40,021 nucleotides of DNA from an uncultured Bacilli bacterium. GTDB lineage: Bacteria > Bacillota_I > Bacilli_A > RF39 > UBA660. A model generated the notes under the pieces. It saw only the letters and a list, made by a program, of their open reading frames with translations, was not told the DNA's origin and did not search any database. Positions within the stretch are counted from its first letter, which is position 1; the number at the start of each line of letters is the position of its first letter. The stretch spans positions 1 through 40,021 of the forward strand of contig CANRPA010000006.1 of assembly GCA_947632395.1 (NCBI GenBank), in the 5' to 3' direction. Both the position numbers and the translations under genes were made by a program. Below are positions 9,218-16,364 of the stretch, one piece after another.

Positions 9218-9946
9218 ATGGAGCATATAAAAGGTATTGACATAAATTACATAGATTATGGCAAAGGAGAAAATACTGTAGTACTTTTACATGGTTGGGG
9301 TCAAAATATAAGTATGATGCAACCTGTAGGAGATAAACTCCAAAAAAATAATAGAGTAATAATAGTAGATTTACCAGGATTTGGTGAAACAAAAGAACCA
9401 GAAGATATATGGACTATGTATGATTATGCAGATTGTATTAAAGAACTTTTAGACAAATTGAATGTAGATAATCCAATAATGATTGGGCATTCATTTGGTG
9501 GTAAAATAAGTTTAATATATGCGAGTAAATATAAAACACAAAAATTAATATTATTTGGAAGTCCATTTAAACGTGCAATAAAAAAACTTAGTATGAAAAC
9601 TAGGATATTAAAGAAACTAAAAACAGTACCAATAATAAATAATTTAGAAGGTTTTGCAAAAAAACATATAGGTTCTAGAGATTATAAAAATGCAAGTGAA
9701 TTTATGCGAAAAATATTAGTAGAACATGTAAATTTAGATATTACAGAGGATGTAAAAAAAATAAAATGTCCAACACTTATAATATGGGGAACTAATGATG
9801 ATGAAGTACCAATAGAAGATGCATATGAACTTGAAACTTTAATAAGTGATTCAGCAGTAATTCCATATGAGGGATGTACTCATTATGCATATTTAGAGAA
9901 CTTAGGTCAAACAGTAAATATAATAAAAAATTTTATAGGAGGATAG
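9218..9946 (+). CDS. Alpha/beta-fold hydrolase
   Basis: A 242-residue soluble hydrolase with oxyanion segment LLHGWGQN (from residue 23), nucleophile elbow GHSFGGK (Ser about 92), an acidic residue in WGTNDDEVP, and a C-terminal catalytic His in CTHYAYLE. These make a complete Ser-Asp/Glu-His triad. The substrate cannot be read from sequence. The start ATG 9218, 15 codons inside the track ORF, follows AAGGTGAT. It is one base from the downstream Mur-ligase-like gene and probably cotranscribed with it and ddl, so a role linked to cell-envelope metabolism is a reasonable inference. Confidence 0.88.
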   Translation: MEHIKGIDINYIDYGKGENTVVLLHGWGQNISMMQPVGDKLQKNNRVIIVDLPGFGETKEPEDIWTMYDYADCIKELLDKLNVDNPIMIGHSFGGKISLIYASKYKTQKLILFGSPFKRAIKKLSMKTRILKKLKTVPIINNLEGFAKKHIGSRDYKNASEFMRKILVEHVNLDITEDVKKIKCPTLIIWGTNDDEVPIEDAYELETLISDSAVIPYEGCTHYAYLENLGQTVNIIKNFIGG

Positions 9947-9947
9947 T

Positions 9948-11525
9948 ATGACTTTATTTTTAATATCTTTAATTCCATATTTGATATTTACAATATGTAA
10001 AACAAAAAATTCATTTCATATGTTACAGCAAAATTTTTACAATGATGATAACAGATATTTAAAATGGATACTTGCTAATATAACAAAAATATCATTTGAG
10101 TCAGATATATTATTTGTAACTTTAGTATGTACTATATTTTTTAAAACAACAATAACACTTAGTTTATTTATAATATTGTATTCAATAATATTTTTAATTT
10201 ATAGAAAGAAAAAAGTAATAGCGAAAAAACCATTAGTAATAACAGCCCGTATAAAAAGATTATCATTTACTATGTTCATTTTATATTTTATAATGATAAT
10301 TCCAATAATAGTTAATTTTGATTATGATAATCTAATTTATGAATATTTGGTATTAGGTCTTGCTACATATTTAAATGTATTTGTAGTAATGCTTGCTAAT
10401 ATAATAAACAAACCAGTTGAGAAGTGTGTATATTTATATTATAAAGTAAAAGCTATAAAAAAATTAAAACAAATGAATATACCTGTTGTTGGTATTACAG
10501 GAAGTTATGGTAAAACTAGTAGTAAAAATATAATAAATGACATATTAAATGTAAAATTTAATTCATTTGCTACACCTAAAAGTTTTAATACTCCATATGG
10601 TCTTATGAATTCAATAAATAATTATTTAGATAAATTTAACGATATATTTATAGCTGAAATGGGAGCATTTAAAATTGGAGAAATTAAACAAAATTGTAAA
10701 TTAGTAAAACCTAAATATGGAATTATTACTAATATAGGTGAAGCACATTTAGAGACATTTGGTTCAAGAGATAATATAATGAAGGGTAAATTTGAATTAG
10801 TAGAATCTTTACCATCAGATGGTTTAGCAATTTTAAATGGTGATGATGAATATCAATTAAAATATAAAATAAAAAATGATTGCAAAGTAAAATGGATTGC
10901 GATAGATAATCATGATGTTGACTTGTATGCTACAAACATAAAATTATCTAATAGTGGTACAAGTTTTGAATGTGTATTTAAAGGTGATAATACTAAATAT
11001 GAATTTCATACTAAGTTGTTAGGAAAACATAATGTATATAACATATTAAGTGGTATATTACTAGGACATGAACTTGGATTAAGTATAGATGAGTTAAAAA
11101 GAGGAGTAAATAGTGTAAAAACTATAGAACATCGTTTAGAACTTAAAAAATATGGGAATATTAATATAATAGATGATGCTTATAATTCTAATCCAGTAGG
11201 ATCTAAAATGGCAGTTGAAGTTTTAGGACTTATGAATGGGACTAAAATAATAGTAACTCCTGGTATGATTGAATTAGGCGCCAAACAATATGAATTAAAT
11301 AAAAAATTTGGAGAATATATAAGCAAATCTGTGGATTATGTTATATTAATAGGTAAAAAGCAAACTAAACCTATATATGATGGATTAATAGAAAATAAAT
11401 TTGATGATAAAAAAATATTTATATTAAATGATGTAAGGGATGCTTTTACTCTTATGAAAAAACTTGCTAAAGGTGATACATACGTGCTTTTAGAAAATGA
11501 TTTACCAGATTTATTTAATGAATAG
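9948..11525 (+). CDS. Membrane-anchored MurF-like Mur ligase
   Basis: A 525-residue protein. Residues 1 to ~155 form several hydrophobic segments and a basic linker (YRKKKVIAKK). From ~178 there is a Mur ligase: P-loop GITGSYGKTSSK (182-193), EMGAFKIGEI, the NIGEAHLETFGS segment, HNVYNILSG, and the C-terminal domain with IIDDAYNSNP. The EMGA and DDAYNSNP motifs match MurF, which joins D-Ala-D-Ala to UDP-MurNAc-tripeptide. Adjacent ddl makes that dipeptide, supporting the call. The N-terminal membrane region is extra relative to standard cytosolic MurF of about 450 residues. The gene ends inside the ribosome site of ddl, indicating tight coupling. Confidence 0.85.
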   Translation: MTLFLISLIPYLIFTICKTKNSFHMLQQNFYNDDNRYLKWILANITKISFESDILFVTLVCTIFFKTTITLSLFIILYSIIFLIYRKKKVIAKKPLVITARIKRLSFTMFILYFIMIIPIIVNFDYDNLIYEYLVLGLATYLNVFVVMLANIINKPVEKCVYLYYKVKAIKKLKQMNIPVVGITGSYGKTSSKNIINDILNVKFNSFATPKSFNTPYGLMNSINNYLDKFNDIFIAEMGAFKIGEIKQNCKLVKPKYGIITNIGEAHLETFGSRDNIMKGKFELVESLPSDGLAILNGDDEYQLKYKIKNDCKVKWIAIDNHDVDLYATNIKLSNSGTSFECVFKGDNTKYEFHTKLLGKHNVYNILSGILLGHELGLSIDELKRGVNSVKTIEHRLELKKYGNINIIDDAYNSNPVGSKMAVEVLGLMNGTKIIVTPGMIELGAKQYELNKKFGEYISKSVDYVILIGKKQTKPIYDGLIENKFDDKKIFILNDVRDAFTLMKKLAKGDTYVLLENDLPDLFNE

Positions 11526-11536
11526 GAGAGATGTAT

Positions 11537-12736
11537 ATGAAGATAAAAGTTGGTGTAATATTTGGTGGAGAAACTGTAGAACATGAAGTAAGTATAATAT
11601 CTGCAGTTCAAGCAATGGAACACATTAATACTGAAAAATATGAAGTAGTTCCAATATATATAAGTAAAGATAGAATTTGGTATACTGGTAAAATGCTTAT
11701 GGATATAGATGTCTATAGAGATTTTGAAGAACTAAAAAAATACGCTAAAGAAGTAACTTTAGTAAAAACTAAAGATGGTTTCTATTTACAAAATACTAAA
11801 GGATTATTTAGAAAAAATATAACTGATATAGATATAGCATTTCCAATAGTACATGGAAATAATGCAGAAGATGGAACTATTCAAGGTTATTTAGATAGTG
11901 TTGGAATTCCATATGTTGGAAGTAAGGTACTTGGTAGTGCTTTAGGTCAAGATAAAGTAATTATGAAACAAGTTATGAAAGATATGGGACTTCCTATAGT
12001 GGATTATATTTGGTTTTATGATAATGAATATGCTGATGATACAGAAAAGATATTTGATAAAGTAAAAAAATTAGGTTATCCAGTAATAGTAAAACCAGCA
12101 ACACTTGGTAGTAGTGTAGGTATTACATATGTAAAAGAAGAAAAAAATCTTGCAAATGCTATAGAAGAAGCAATGAAATATGATATAAAAATAGTAATAG
12201 AAAAAGCAGTACAAAATTTAACAGAAGTAAATTGTAGTGTATTTGGAAACTATGCATATCAGGAAACAAGTGTTATAGAAGAAGTCACTAGTGATGAAGA
12301 ATTTTTAACATATGCAGATAAATATATTGGTGGAGGTAAAGGAAAATTAAAAGGATCTTCCAAAGGTATGGCAAGTGCTTCAAGAAAAATACCTGCTGAT
12401 ATTAGTAAGGAAATGGAAAAAAATATAAAAGAAACTTCTAAAGAAGTATTTAGATGTTTAAACTTATCAGGTGTATGTAGAATAGATTATTTAATTGATA
12501 AACAAACAAATAAATATTATGTAAACGAACCAAATACAATACCTGGTTCATTAGCATTCTATTTATGGGAACCTACAGGTAAAAAATATCAAGATTTACT
12601 TGATGATATGATAACTTTAGCTATTAAAGATTATAAAAATAAATCAAAAAAAATATATTCATTTGAAAGTAATATATTAAGTAATTATGGTGGAACTAAA
12701 GGATTAAAAGGAATGAAAGGGAAATTAAAAAATTAA
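11537..12736 (+). CDS. ddl: D-alanine--D-alanine ligase family protein
   Basis: ATP-grasp ligase of 399 residues forming D-Ala-D-Ala (or a variant depsipeptide) for peptidoglycan. Seen are GVIFGGETVEHEVSI at the N-terminus, PVIVKPATLGSSVGI, and the C-terminal metal/substrate loop NEPNTIPGSLAFYLWEP. The omega-loop half of the last motif, SLAFYLWEP, differs from the FT-x-SMYP pattern of housekeeping Ddl, so the second-substrate preference is not certain. ATG 11537 is chosen over 11531 because AGGAGAG is too close to the first ATG. It is the last gene of the operon with the Mur ligase. Confidence 0.9.
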   Translation: MKIKVGVIFGGETVEHEVSIISAVQAMEHINTEKYEVVPIYISKDRIWYTGKMLMDIDVYRDFEELKKYAKEVTLVKTKDGFYLQNTKGLFRKNITDIDIAFPIVHGNNAEDGTIQGYLDSVGIPYVGSKVLGSALGQDKVIMKQVMKDMGLPIVDYIWFYDNEYADDTEKIFDKVKKLGYPVIVKPATLGSSVGITYVKEEKNLANAIEEAMKYDIKIVIEKAVQNLTEVNCSVFGNYAYQETSVIEEVTSDEEFLTYADKYIGGGKGKLKGSSKGMASASRKIPADISKEMEKNIKETSKEVFRCLNLSGVCRIDYLIDKQTNKYYVNEPNTIPGSLAFYLWEPTGKKYQDLLDDMITLAIKDYKNKSKKIYSFESNILSNYGGTKGLKGMKGKLKN

Positions 12737-12747
12737 TTTCTCTTTTT
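12718..12747 (+). terminator. Terminator overlapping the 3' end of ddl
   Basis: AGGGAAATTAA pairs with TTAATTTCTCT, then TTTTT. The left arm lies within the last ddl codons. Confidence 0.75.
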
Positions 12748-12770
12748 AAATATCAATGAGTTAAATATTA

Positions 12771-12799
12771 TTTTCAAAAATAAAAAAATATGATATACT
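12771..12799 (+). promoter_or_regulatory. Promoter of the HD gene
   Basis: TTTTCA, 17-base spacer, TATACT, with GAGGTGA downstream ahead of the start. Confidence 0.5.
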
Positions 12800-12827
12800 A
12801 TAGTAGTATTTGAGGTGAAATCAAAGC

Positions 12828-13340
12828 ATGGTAAAATACAAAAAAGATCAAGAATACTTATTAATTATAGATAATATAATGCAAAATAAAAAGTTTAAAG
12901 AAATGCAAAATATAAAGCATCATAACACAAATAGATTAGATCATTCACTTAAAGTTTCGTATTATTCATATAAAATAGCAAAATCATTAAAGTTAGATTA
13001 TAAAGATGTAGCTAGAGGTGGTTTATTACATGATTTTTATACTGAAAAAATAAGTGATTGTGATAAAATAAAAGATAAAATATTATTGTTTTCAACTAAG
13101 CACCCAAATGAAGCAGTAGAAAATTCGTTAGAATATTTTGATTTATCAGAAAAAGAAATAAACATTATAAAAACACATATGTTTCCTATAGATTATAAAG
13201 TTCCAAAATATGCAGAAAGTTGGATAGTAAGTATAGTTGATAAAGTACTTAGTTTAGGCGAGTTTTCTAAAAAAATTAGTCATAAACTAACTTATATGAT
13301 TAATTTATATTTATTATTTGTAGTTAATATAATAAAATAG
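12828..13340 (+). CDS. Small HD-domain phosphohydrolase
   Basis: A 170-residue HD-superfamily protein. Metal-binding signature residues are visible: H in RLDHSLKVSYYSY, HD in GGLLHDFY, further His in FSTKHPNEA and KTHMFP, and the terminal Asp in SIVDKVLSL. This spacing matches the YqeK/cyclic-nucleotide-like HD proteins that cleave phosphate esters, but no specific substrate can be assigned. The extreme C-terminus (NLYLLFVVNII) is hydrophobic. GAGGTGA lies nine bases before the start. The gene has its own promoter and sits between ddl and tRNA-Arg. Confidence 0.82.
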   Translation: MVKYKKDQEYLLIIDNIMQNKKFKEMQNIKHHNTNRLDHSLKVSYYSYKIAKSLKLDYKDVARGGLLHDFYTEKISDCDKIKDKILLFSTKHPNEAVENSLEYFDLSEKEINIIKTHMFPIDYKVPKYAESWIVSIVDKVLSLGEFSKKISHKLTYMINLYLLFVVNIIK

Positions 13341-13363
13341 GCTTACAATGTAAGTCTAGATTT

Positions 13364-13440
13364 GTATCCGTAGCTCAGTAGGATAGAGCGATTGCCTCCT
13401 AAGCAATAGGTCGTTGGTTCGATTCCAATCGGGTACACCA
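13364..13440 (+). tRNA. tRNA-Arg (anticodon CCU)
   Basis: 77 nt cloverleaf: acceptor GTATCCG pairs with CGGGTAC; anticodon stem ATTGC/GCAAT with loop CTCCTAA giving CCU; T-arm GTTGGTTCGATTCCAAT; encoded CCA end. It reads AGG codons. The 3' side is the attachment point of the cassette array that follows directly. Confidence 0.95.
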
Positions 13441-13495
13441 GATTGATACCAAACTCGGACTATTTATAATTCGAGTATATATAATAAAAGACAAC

Positions 13496-13524
13496 TTGCA
13501 AAAAAGTTGTTTTTATGTTATGAT
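13496..13524 (+). promoter_or_regulatory. Promoter of antisense RNA 1
   Basis: TTGCAA, exactly 17 bases, TATGAT. The -35 lies inside the terminator hairpin that would end the tRNA transcript. It is repeated identically at 14150-14178. Confidence 0.6.
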
Positions 13525-13530
13525 GTATTT

Positions 13531-13642
13531 GTCAAGGAAACTTGCATAAAATAAAAAAAGGATACATTTGATTGCAGGAATCAGATGTTATCCCTTATGG
13601 AATGCATCTGAAATCAACTATTGTTGAAATCAGATGCTTTTG
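13531..13642 (+). ncRNA. Candidate antitoxin RNA 1
   Basis: Predicted short RNA from the TTGCAA/TATGAT promoter. It would contain hairpin 13560-13593 (GGATAcATTTGATT against AATCAGATGttATCC) and end at hairpin 13604-13637 (GCATCTGA...TCAGATGC) followed by TTTT. It is complementary to the 3' untranslated end of the minus-strand peptide mRNA, the arrangement of TxpA/RatA- and Fst-type type I antitoxins. Ends are estimated, not mapped. Confidence 0.55.
13560..13593 (-). terminator. Terminator of the minus-strand peptide mRNA (unit 1)
   Basis: Read on the minus strand, GGATAACATCTGATT pairs with AATCAAATGTATCC and is followed by TTTTTTT. Confidence 0.65.
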
Positions 13643-13720
13643 CTATTTTAGAAGTAAAATAATTACGACTAAGAATAGGAGTAATATTGTAATAAATTGA
13701 GAAAATTCTCTTTTTGTCAT
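13643..13720 (-). CDS. 25-residue hydrophobic peptide, candidate type I toxin (copy 1)
   Basis: Too short for the ORF track. The minus strand reads MTKREFSQF followed by an uninterrupted hydrophobic run (ITILLLFLVVIILLL) and a final Lys: one predicted transmembrane helix with a charged N-terminus. AAGGCGGTGAT lies upstream at suitable distance, and a promoter with a 17-base spacer lies at 13827-13799. Size, composition, leader structure and the convergent antisense RNA match membrane-active type I toxins (Fst, TxpA, Ibs classes), though I recognise no specific family. The unit 2 copy is identical in sequence, consistent with either recent duplication or selection. Toxicity is inferred only. 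Confidence 0.62.
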   Translation of the reverse strand: MTKREFSQFITILLLFLVVIILLLK

Positions 13721-13798
13721 AAATATCACCGCCTTTCTTTTATCCTTTGATAAATAGAAAGGGAAAGCATCTGATATATTTCAAATGTATCCATGAAT

Positions 13799-13827
13799 AT
13801 TATATCAAACATTCGTTCTTAATACAA
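13799..13827 (-). promoter_or_regulatory. Promoter of candidate toxin 1
   Basis: Minus strand: TTGTAT, 17-base spacer, TATAAT. The predicted start near 13792 gives a leader of about 70 bases beginning with GGATACATTTGA. Confidence 0.6.
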
Positions 13828-13844
13828 TAAAAATAATATTTGAT

Positions 13845-14067
13845 ATGAAAAAAAGCATAAAAGTTGAAAAAAACTACATAGTAGATAATTTTTTATCAAA
13901 AGGTTATGCTCAATTTTATGTAGAAAATGAAATAATAAATCTAACTGAAGGAGAAATGTTAGTATACAAAGTATGCATTTAAAGGACATTTTATTTCTAT
14001 TTTGATAGATTGTCCTACCTTTGATTCAGCAGATGATATTATTTATGAGGAACAAATTAAAGAATAA
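13845..14067 (+). pseudogene. Decayed ORF in unit 1
   Basis: The plus strand reads MKKSIKVEKNYIVDNFLSKG... for 45 codons to a TAA. A shift of one frame then continues as FKGHFISILIDCPTFDSADD to a stop at 14067, suggesting an original protein of about 75 residues. No ribosome site precedes the ATG. I do not recognise the family. The unit 2 copy is also broken, at different positions. Confidence 0.45.
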
Positions 14068-14184
14068 GTGCTTTAAAAAATTGTAGTACTTCTTAGATTG
14101 ATACCAAACTCGGACTATTTATAATTCGAGTATGTATAACAAAGACAACTTGCAAAAAAGTTGTTTTTATGTTATGATGTATTT

Positions 14185-14296
14185 GTCAAGGAAACTTGCA
14201 TAAAATAAAAAAGGATACATTTGATTGGGATAATCAAATGCAATCCCTTATGGGTTGCATCTGAAATCAACTATTGTTGAAATCAGATGCTTTTGC
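14185..14296 (+). ncRNA. Candidate antitoxin RNA 2
   Basis: Driven by TTGCAA-17-TATGAT (14150-14178). Contains hairpin 14213-14247 and terminates at hairpin 14257-14290 followed by TTTT. Same layout as RNA 1. Confidence 0.55.
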
Positions 14297-14373
14297 TATT
14301 TTAGAAGTAAAATAATTACGACTAAGAATAGGAGTAATATTGTAATAAATTGAGAAAATTCTCTTTTTGTCAT
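14296..14373 (-). CDS. 25-residue hydrophobic peptide, candidate type I toxin (copy 2)
   Basis: Identical peptide to copy 1 with the same AAGGCGGTGAT ribosome site and the same promoter (TTGTAT-17-TATAAT at 14480-14452). One predicted transmembrane helix. It sits between a convergent antisense RNA and the decayed ORF of unit 2. Function is inferred from architecture, as for copy 1. Confidence 0.62.
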   Translation of the reverse strand: MTKREFSQFITILLLFLVVIILLLK

Positions 14374-14451
14374 AAATATCACCGCCTTTCTTTTATCCTT
14401 TGATAAATAGAAAGGGAAAGCATCTGATATATTTCAAATGTATCCATGAAT

Positions 14452-14480
14452 ATTATATCAAACATTCGTTCTTAATACAA
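14452..14480 (-). promoter_or_regulatory. Promoter of candidate toxin 2
   Basis: Minus strand TTGTAT, 17-base spacer, TATAAT, same as unit 1. Confidence 0.6.
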
Positions 14481-14497
14481 TAAAAATAATATTTGAT

Positions 14498-14730
14498 ATG
14501 AAAAAAAAGTATAAAAGTTGAAAAAAACTACATAGTAGATAATTTTTTATCAAAAGGTTATGCTCAATTTCATGTAGAAAATGAAATAATGAATCTAACT
14601 GAAAGAAAAATGTAAGTGATTTCTAAAAATACAAAGTATTCATTTAAAGGACATTTTGATTCCTTTGGGCAGATTGTCCTGCCTTTGATTCAGCAGATGA
14701 TATTATTTATTAGGAACAAATTAAAGACTA
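14498..14730 (+). pseudogene. Decayed ORF in unit 2
   Basis: Homologous to 13845-14067, but an extra A in the run after the ATG (ATGAAAAAAAAG) shifts the frame after a few codons, and in-frame stops follow. An internal block (GTGATTTCTAAAAAT) retained here is missing from unit 1, so the two copies decayed separately. Confidence 0.45.
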
Positions 14731-14759
14731 AGTGCTTTAAAAAATTGTAGTACTTCTTA

Positions 14760-14959
14760 GATTGATACCAAACTCGGACTATTTATAATTCGGGTATGTA
14801 TAATAAAAGACAACTTGCAAAAAAGTTGTTTTTATGTTATGACACATTTGTCAAGGAAACTTGCATAAAATAAAAAAGGATACATTTGATTGTGTGAATC
14901 AGATGTTATCCCTTATTGGTTGCATCTGAAATCAACTATTGTTGAAACCAGATGTTTTT
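14760..14959 (+). repeat. Truncated unit 3: antisense-RNA part only
   Basis: Third copy of the array unit, homologous from GATTGATACC through the second hairpin (GCATCTGA...CCAGATG, ending ~14955), then diverging. The toxin ORF and its promoter are absent. What follows is the HD gene. Confidence 0.9.
14850..14959 (+). ncRNA. Orphan antitoxin RNA candidate (copy 3)
   Basis: TTGCAA, 17-base spacer, TATGAC (14815-14843; weaker -10 than copies 1 and 2) would give an RNA with both hairpins, ending at 14932-14955 with a better T run (TTTTT) than the other copies. No cognate toxin is attached, but its sequence could still pair with toxin mRNAs of units 1 and 2. Confidence 0.45.
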
Positions 14960-15082
14960 ATTATCTAAATAGTAAGCATTATCATTTAATAAAATCACTA
15001 AACAAATAGTTCCTTTATCATTTTCTTGACTTTGATTTATCATCGTCAAATAATTTTTTTGTTATTTTTCTTAACTTATCAA

Positions 15083-16255
15083 CTAAAAATTCATATTCTT
15101 TTGCTTTACTCGTTGTTTAATTACACCATTGCTTAAGTCAAATAAATTGTTATCCCTTACTACCCTTAGCATATTAACAAATTCTGGAAAATCTTGACTA
15201 TCTTTATATATATCTATATCATATCCATACCATATATCAAATGCAGTTTGAGCTCCATTTTTTAACATTTGTTGAACTTTAGAACTTCCAAAGACACAAT
15301 TATTACTTTGATCATTTAAAGAATGATGTAATCCACTATCTTGATATAATTTAGATTGTAAATCAGCTTCAAATTTATCAAGGAAATGAGCAAGTATTGA
15401 CTGATTAGTAATTAAATCATCAAAATCAAACAGCATTTTTATTATTCTTTTTCTGTCACTTAAATTACCAACGGCATTAATCATTGCCTTATGTTCCATT
15501 TTTTTCTTTTCTTCAGGTGTAATTCCATCAAAAGGTGTTATATCTCCAATTAATGTTTCTCCAATTTCATGAATAGCTAAAAGTTTGTTAACTTCATCTA
15601 TTTCAATATTTCTATCAAAATTTAATTTCTCATTATAATCAAATTCTGAATCCATTGCTATTGCCAAAGCAATCGTACCTACAATATGTTCTGATATTCT
15701 TTCTATTCTTTCAGAATTGATATTCCAATGTTTACTGTCCCATCCACTTCTAATTTTATTCTTTAACCTAAAATTAAGATAATAAAACCTAAAAATTTCT
15801 TCATATTTAGAATATTCTTCAGCATTTTTAGGCATAAAAATTTTAACACCTTCTTTTAGTAAATTCGAATATTCCAATGAATTTCCTTGTTCTGAAATTA
15901 ACTTAGTTAAAGAAAAATCTAACATTTTATATTTAAAAATAAGTTTAGATTCTTTAGTTTGTAATAAACGTGTTTCATCTATTTCAGCTTTATATTGTTT
16001 TCCTTTTTTTAAAGAATCTACAAAATTATAATTTGGATTTAATCTTGAAAAATCATCTAATAACATAATTCTCAATAACTTTCCTACGTTATCAGTTTCC
16101 TTAAATTCAGAATCAATCGCTATTGCTAATATCATACTTCCAAAAATATGATCAGCAACACTATAATTATTAATTTTATCTATAATTGTAGTTTTTAATT
16201 TATTTGCTTGCGTATAAAATGTTAATGTATTTTTTATTTCTTCTAATTTTTGCAT
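15083..16255 (-). CDS. Double HD-domain protein (second HD likely catalytic)
   Basis: A 390-residue soluble protein with two related halves. Residues ~28-72 (YSVADHIFGSMILAIAIDSEF, then VGKLLRIMLLDDF) mirror residues ~184-238 (RISEHIVGTIALAIAMDSEF, then VNKLLAIHEIGETLIGD). The second half keeps the YfbR/HDDC2-type (HD_3) pattern: His190, His229, GDITPFD and a late Asp in AHFLDKFEADLQ. The usual HD pair is His-Glu (229-230). The first half has lost the pattern and is probably structural or regulatory. This family usually dephosphorylates nucleotides. Beyond the stop, another frame reads EYEFLVDKLRKITKKLFDDD, suggesting a 3' frameshift removed a tail. GGGAGAT and a TATAAT box precede the start. 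It is cargo of cassette 3. Confidence 0.75.
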   Translation of the reverse strand: MQKLEEIKNTLTFYTQANKLKTTIIDKINNYSVADHIFGSMILAIAIDSEFKETDNVGKLLRIMLLDDFSRLNPNYNFVDSLKKGKQYKAEIDETRLLQTKESKLIFKYKMLDFSLTKLISEQGNSLEYSNLLKEGVKIFMPKNAEEYSKYEEIFRFYYLNFRLKNKIRSGWDSKHWNINSERIERISEHIVGTIALAIAMDSEFDYNEKLNFDRNIEIDEVNKLLAIHEIGETLIGDITPFDGITPEEKKKMEHKAMINAVGNLSDRKRIIKMLFDFDDLITNQSILAHFLDKFEADLQSKLYQDSGLHHSLNDQSNNCVFGSSKVQQMLKNGAQTAFDIWYGYDIDIYKDSQDFPEFVNMLRVVRDNNLFDLSNGVIKQRVKQKNMNF

Positions 16256-16364
16256 GATAAATCTCCCTTGTTGATTGTATATTATACACTATATTTTTTA
16301 ATTTTTAATAATAATTTTAACTTTTTTTAATTATTTTTTGTTATTTGTGCTAAAGTACTATTAG

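Larger units (their letters stand above)
13441..14095 (+). repeat. Tandem unit 1 of the tRNA-Arg cassette array
   Basis: Starts GATTGATACCAAACTCGGAC immediately after the tRNA CCA and ends GTAGTACTTCTTA. The 655 bp unit recurs as unit 2 (664 bp) with only scattered differences. It contains, in order: tRNA-type terminator hairpin (ACAACTT/AAGTTGT), a plus-strand promoter and antisense RNA, a minus-strand 25-codon hydrophobic peptide gene, that gene's promoter, and a decayed plus-strand ORF. Confidence 0.95.
14096..14759 (+). repeat. Tandem unit 2 of the tRNA-Arg cassette array
   Basis: Near-identical to unit 1, starting at the same GATTGATACC and ending TAGTACTTCTTA. Differences concentrate in hairpin loops (GCAGG versus GGGAT) and in the decayed ORF. 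In the 5' hairpin, the change from TCAGATG to TCAAATG turns a G-U pair into A-U on the plus RNA, so the stem is preserved. Confidence 0.95.

Noticed and set aside
13560-13637. Riboswitch in the tRNA-Arg array
   Set aside because: The hairpins lie in an antisense RNA and a terminator and do not precede a plus-strand gene with a conserved aptamer core; type I antitoxin architecture explains them better.
13441-14959. CRISPR-like repeat array
   Set aside because: The repeats are ~660 bp complete units with genes and promoters inside, not short repeats with unique spacers.
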